Below, piece by piece: positions 63,605 through 64,000 of a stretch of DNA of 64,000 nucleotides. The notes beneath the pieces were generated by a model. The model made no database searches. It was given only the letters and a program-made list of their open reading frames with translations, and had not been told where the DNA came from. The stretch spans positions 140,613,937-140,677,936 of the forward strand of contig OV884011.1 in NCBI GenBank assembly GCA_930367205.1. The letters are read 5' to 3'. This stretch comes from Acanthosoma haemorrhoidale. Taxonomy: Eukaryota > Arthropoda > Insecta > Hemiptera > Acanthosomatidae. The translations under genes were made by a program, and so were the position numbers. Each line of letters starts with the position of its first letter. The first letter of the stretch is position 1.

Positions 63605-64000
63605 CTGAGTTCCATCCTCTATAACCTATACACCGCTGATGTCCCCTCTACCCCCAATACCTTCATGGCTACATTTGCTGATGACACTGAAGCACATAGC
63701 ATCCCATAACATTCAAAAAACACCTTGGCGAGACGAGTATTGGTGCCACCAATGGCAGATCAAAGTTAATAAAGCGAAATGTTCCTACGTTACCTTTACC
63801 CTCTGCCGCAAGTCTTGTCCACTAGTTCATTTTAATTCCATTCCGCTCCCTGTATCCGAGATAGTAAACGGTACTTAGGCTTAATCTCGACAAACGGCTG
63901 ACCTGGAACCCACATACGAGGCTAAAAAGACTACAAAGTTATATTTAAGCCAATCTGGACATTCGGAATAGAGCTTATGGGGACAATATAAAAGTCGAAC
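63605..64000 (+). mobile_element. Jockey-type reverse transcriptase fragment, runs off right edge
   Basis: At 63605-63690 the frame reads LYNLYTADVPS then TFMATFADDTE: FADDT is the RT catalytic motif (YADD box) of Jockey-clade elements and LYNLYTADxP the motif before it. Further on, with frameshifts, come IKVNKAKCSYVTFTL and, near the edge, PIWTFGIEL (pattern PIWTYGIQLWG). Clearly decayed by frameshifts and stops. Confidence 0.9.

Overview
Eukaryotic, AT-rich nuclear DNA with spliced genes, (AT)n microsatellites, long introns and many decayed transposable elements. The gene content and the Jockey-type and mariner remnants point to an arthropod, most likely an insect; the order cannot be settled from the sequence alone. 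Coding capacity lies almost entirely in short exons, so long open reading frames are poor guides here. The gene models below were built by joining exons at splice sites and checking reading phase across every junction.

Layout. (1) 1-1100: eroded Jockey-type non-LTR retrotransposon (endonuclease end plus start of reverse transcriptase), + strand. (2) 1454-5694, minus strand: arginine/serine-repeat protein in at least three exons, with a non-canonical GC-AG first intron; its 3' end is not resolved. (3) 9445-12136, + strand: complete four-exon coding region for an FRS2/FRS3-type FGF-receptor adaptor (312 aa), divergent from the RS gene and followed by a long AT-rich 3' region. (4) 19868-45958, minus strand, convergent with FRS2: a 25-exon gene for a SIPA1L/SPAR-type Rap GTPase-activating protein (1323 aa in the part seen) with RapGAP domain, PDZ domain and C-terminal coiled coil. 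Its first visible intron is 11 kb and holds mariner, non-LTR and foldback-element debris. (5) 45959-64000: no host gene I can support; transposon fragments, including a 205-bp retro-insertion with an intact target-site duplication and a Jockey reverse-transcriptase fragment running off the right edge.

FRS2-type adaptors link receptor tyrosine kinases to Grb2/Shp2 and Ras-MAPK signalling, and SIPA1L proteins switch off Rap GTPases at cell junctions and synapses. Their adjacency is convergent and gives no evidence of joint regulation. I found no CRISPR array, rRNA, convincing functional tRNA, or clearly new biological system. The most interesting items are the adaptor's compact set of docking tyrosines, the GC-AG intron, a possible mutually exclusive exon pair in the SIPA1L gene, and several small inverted-repeat element families.
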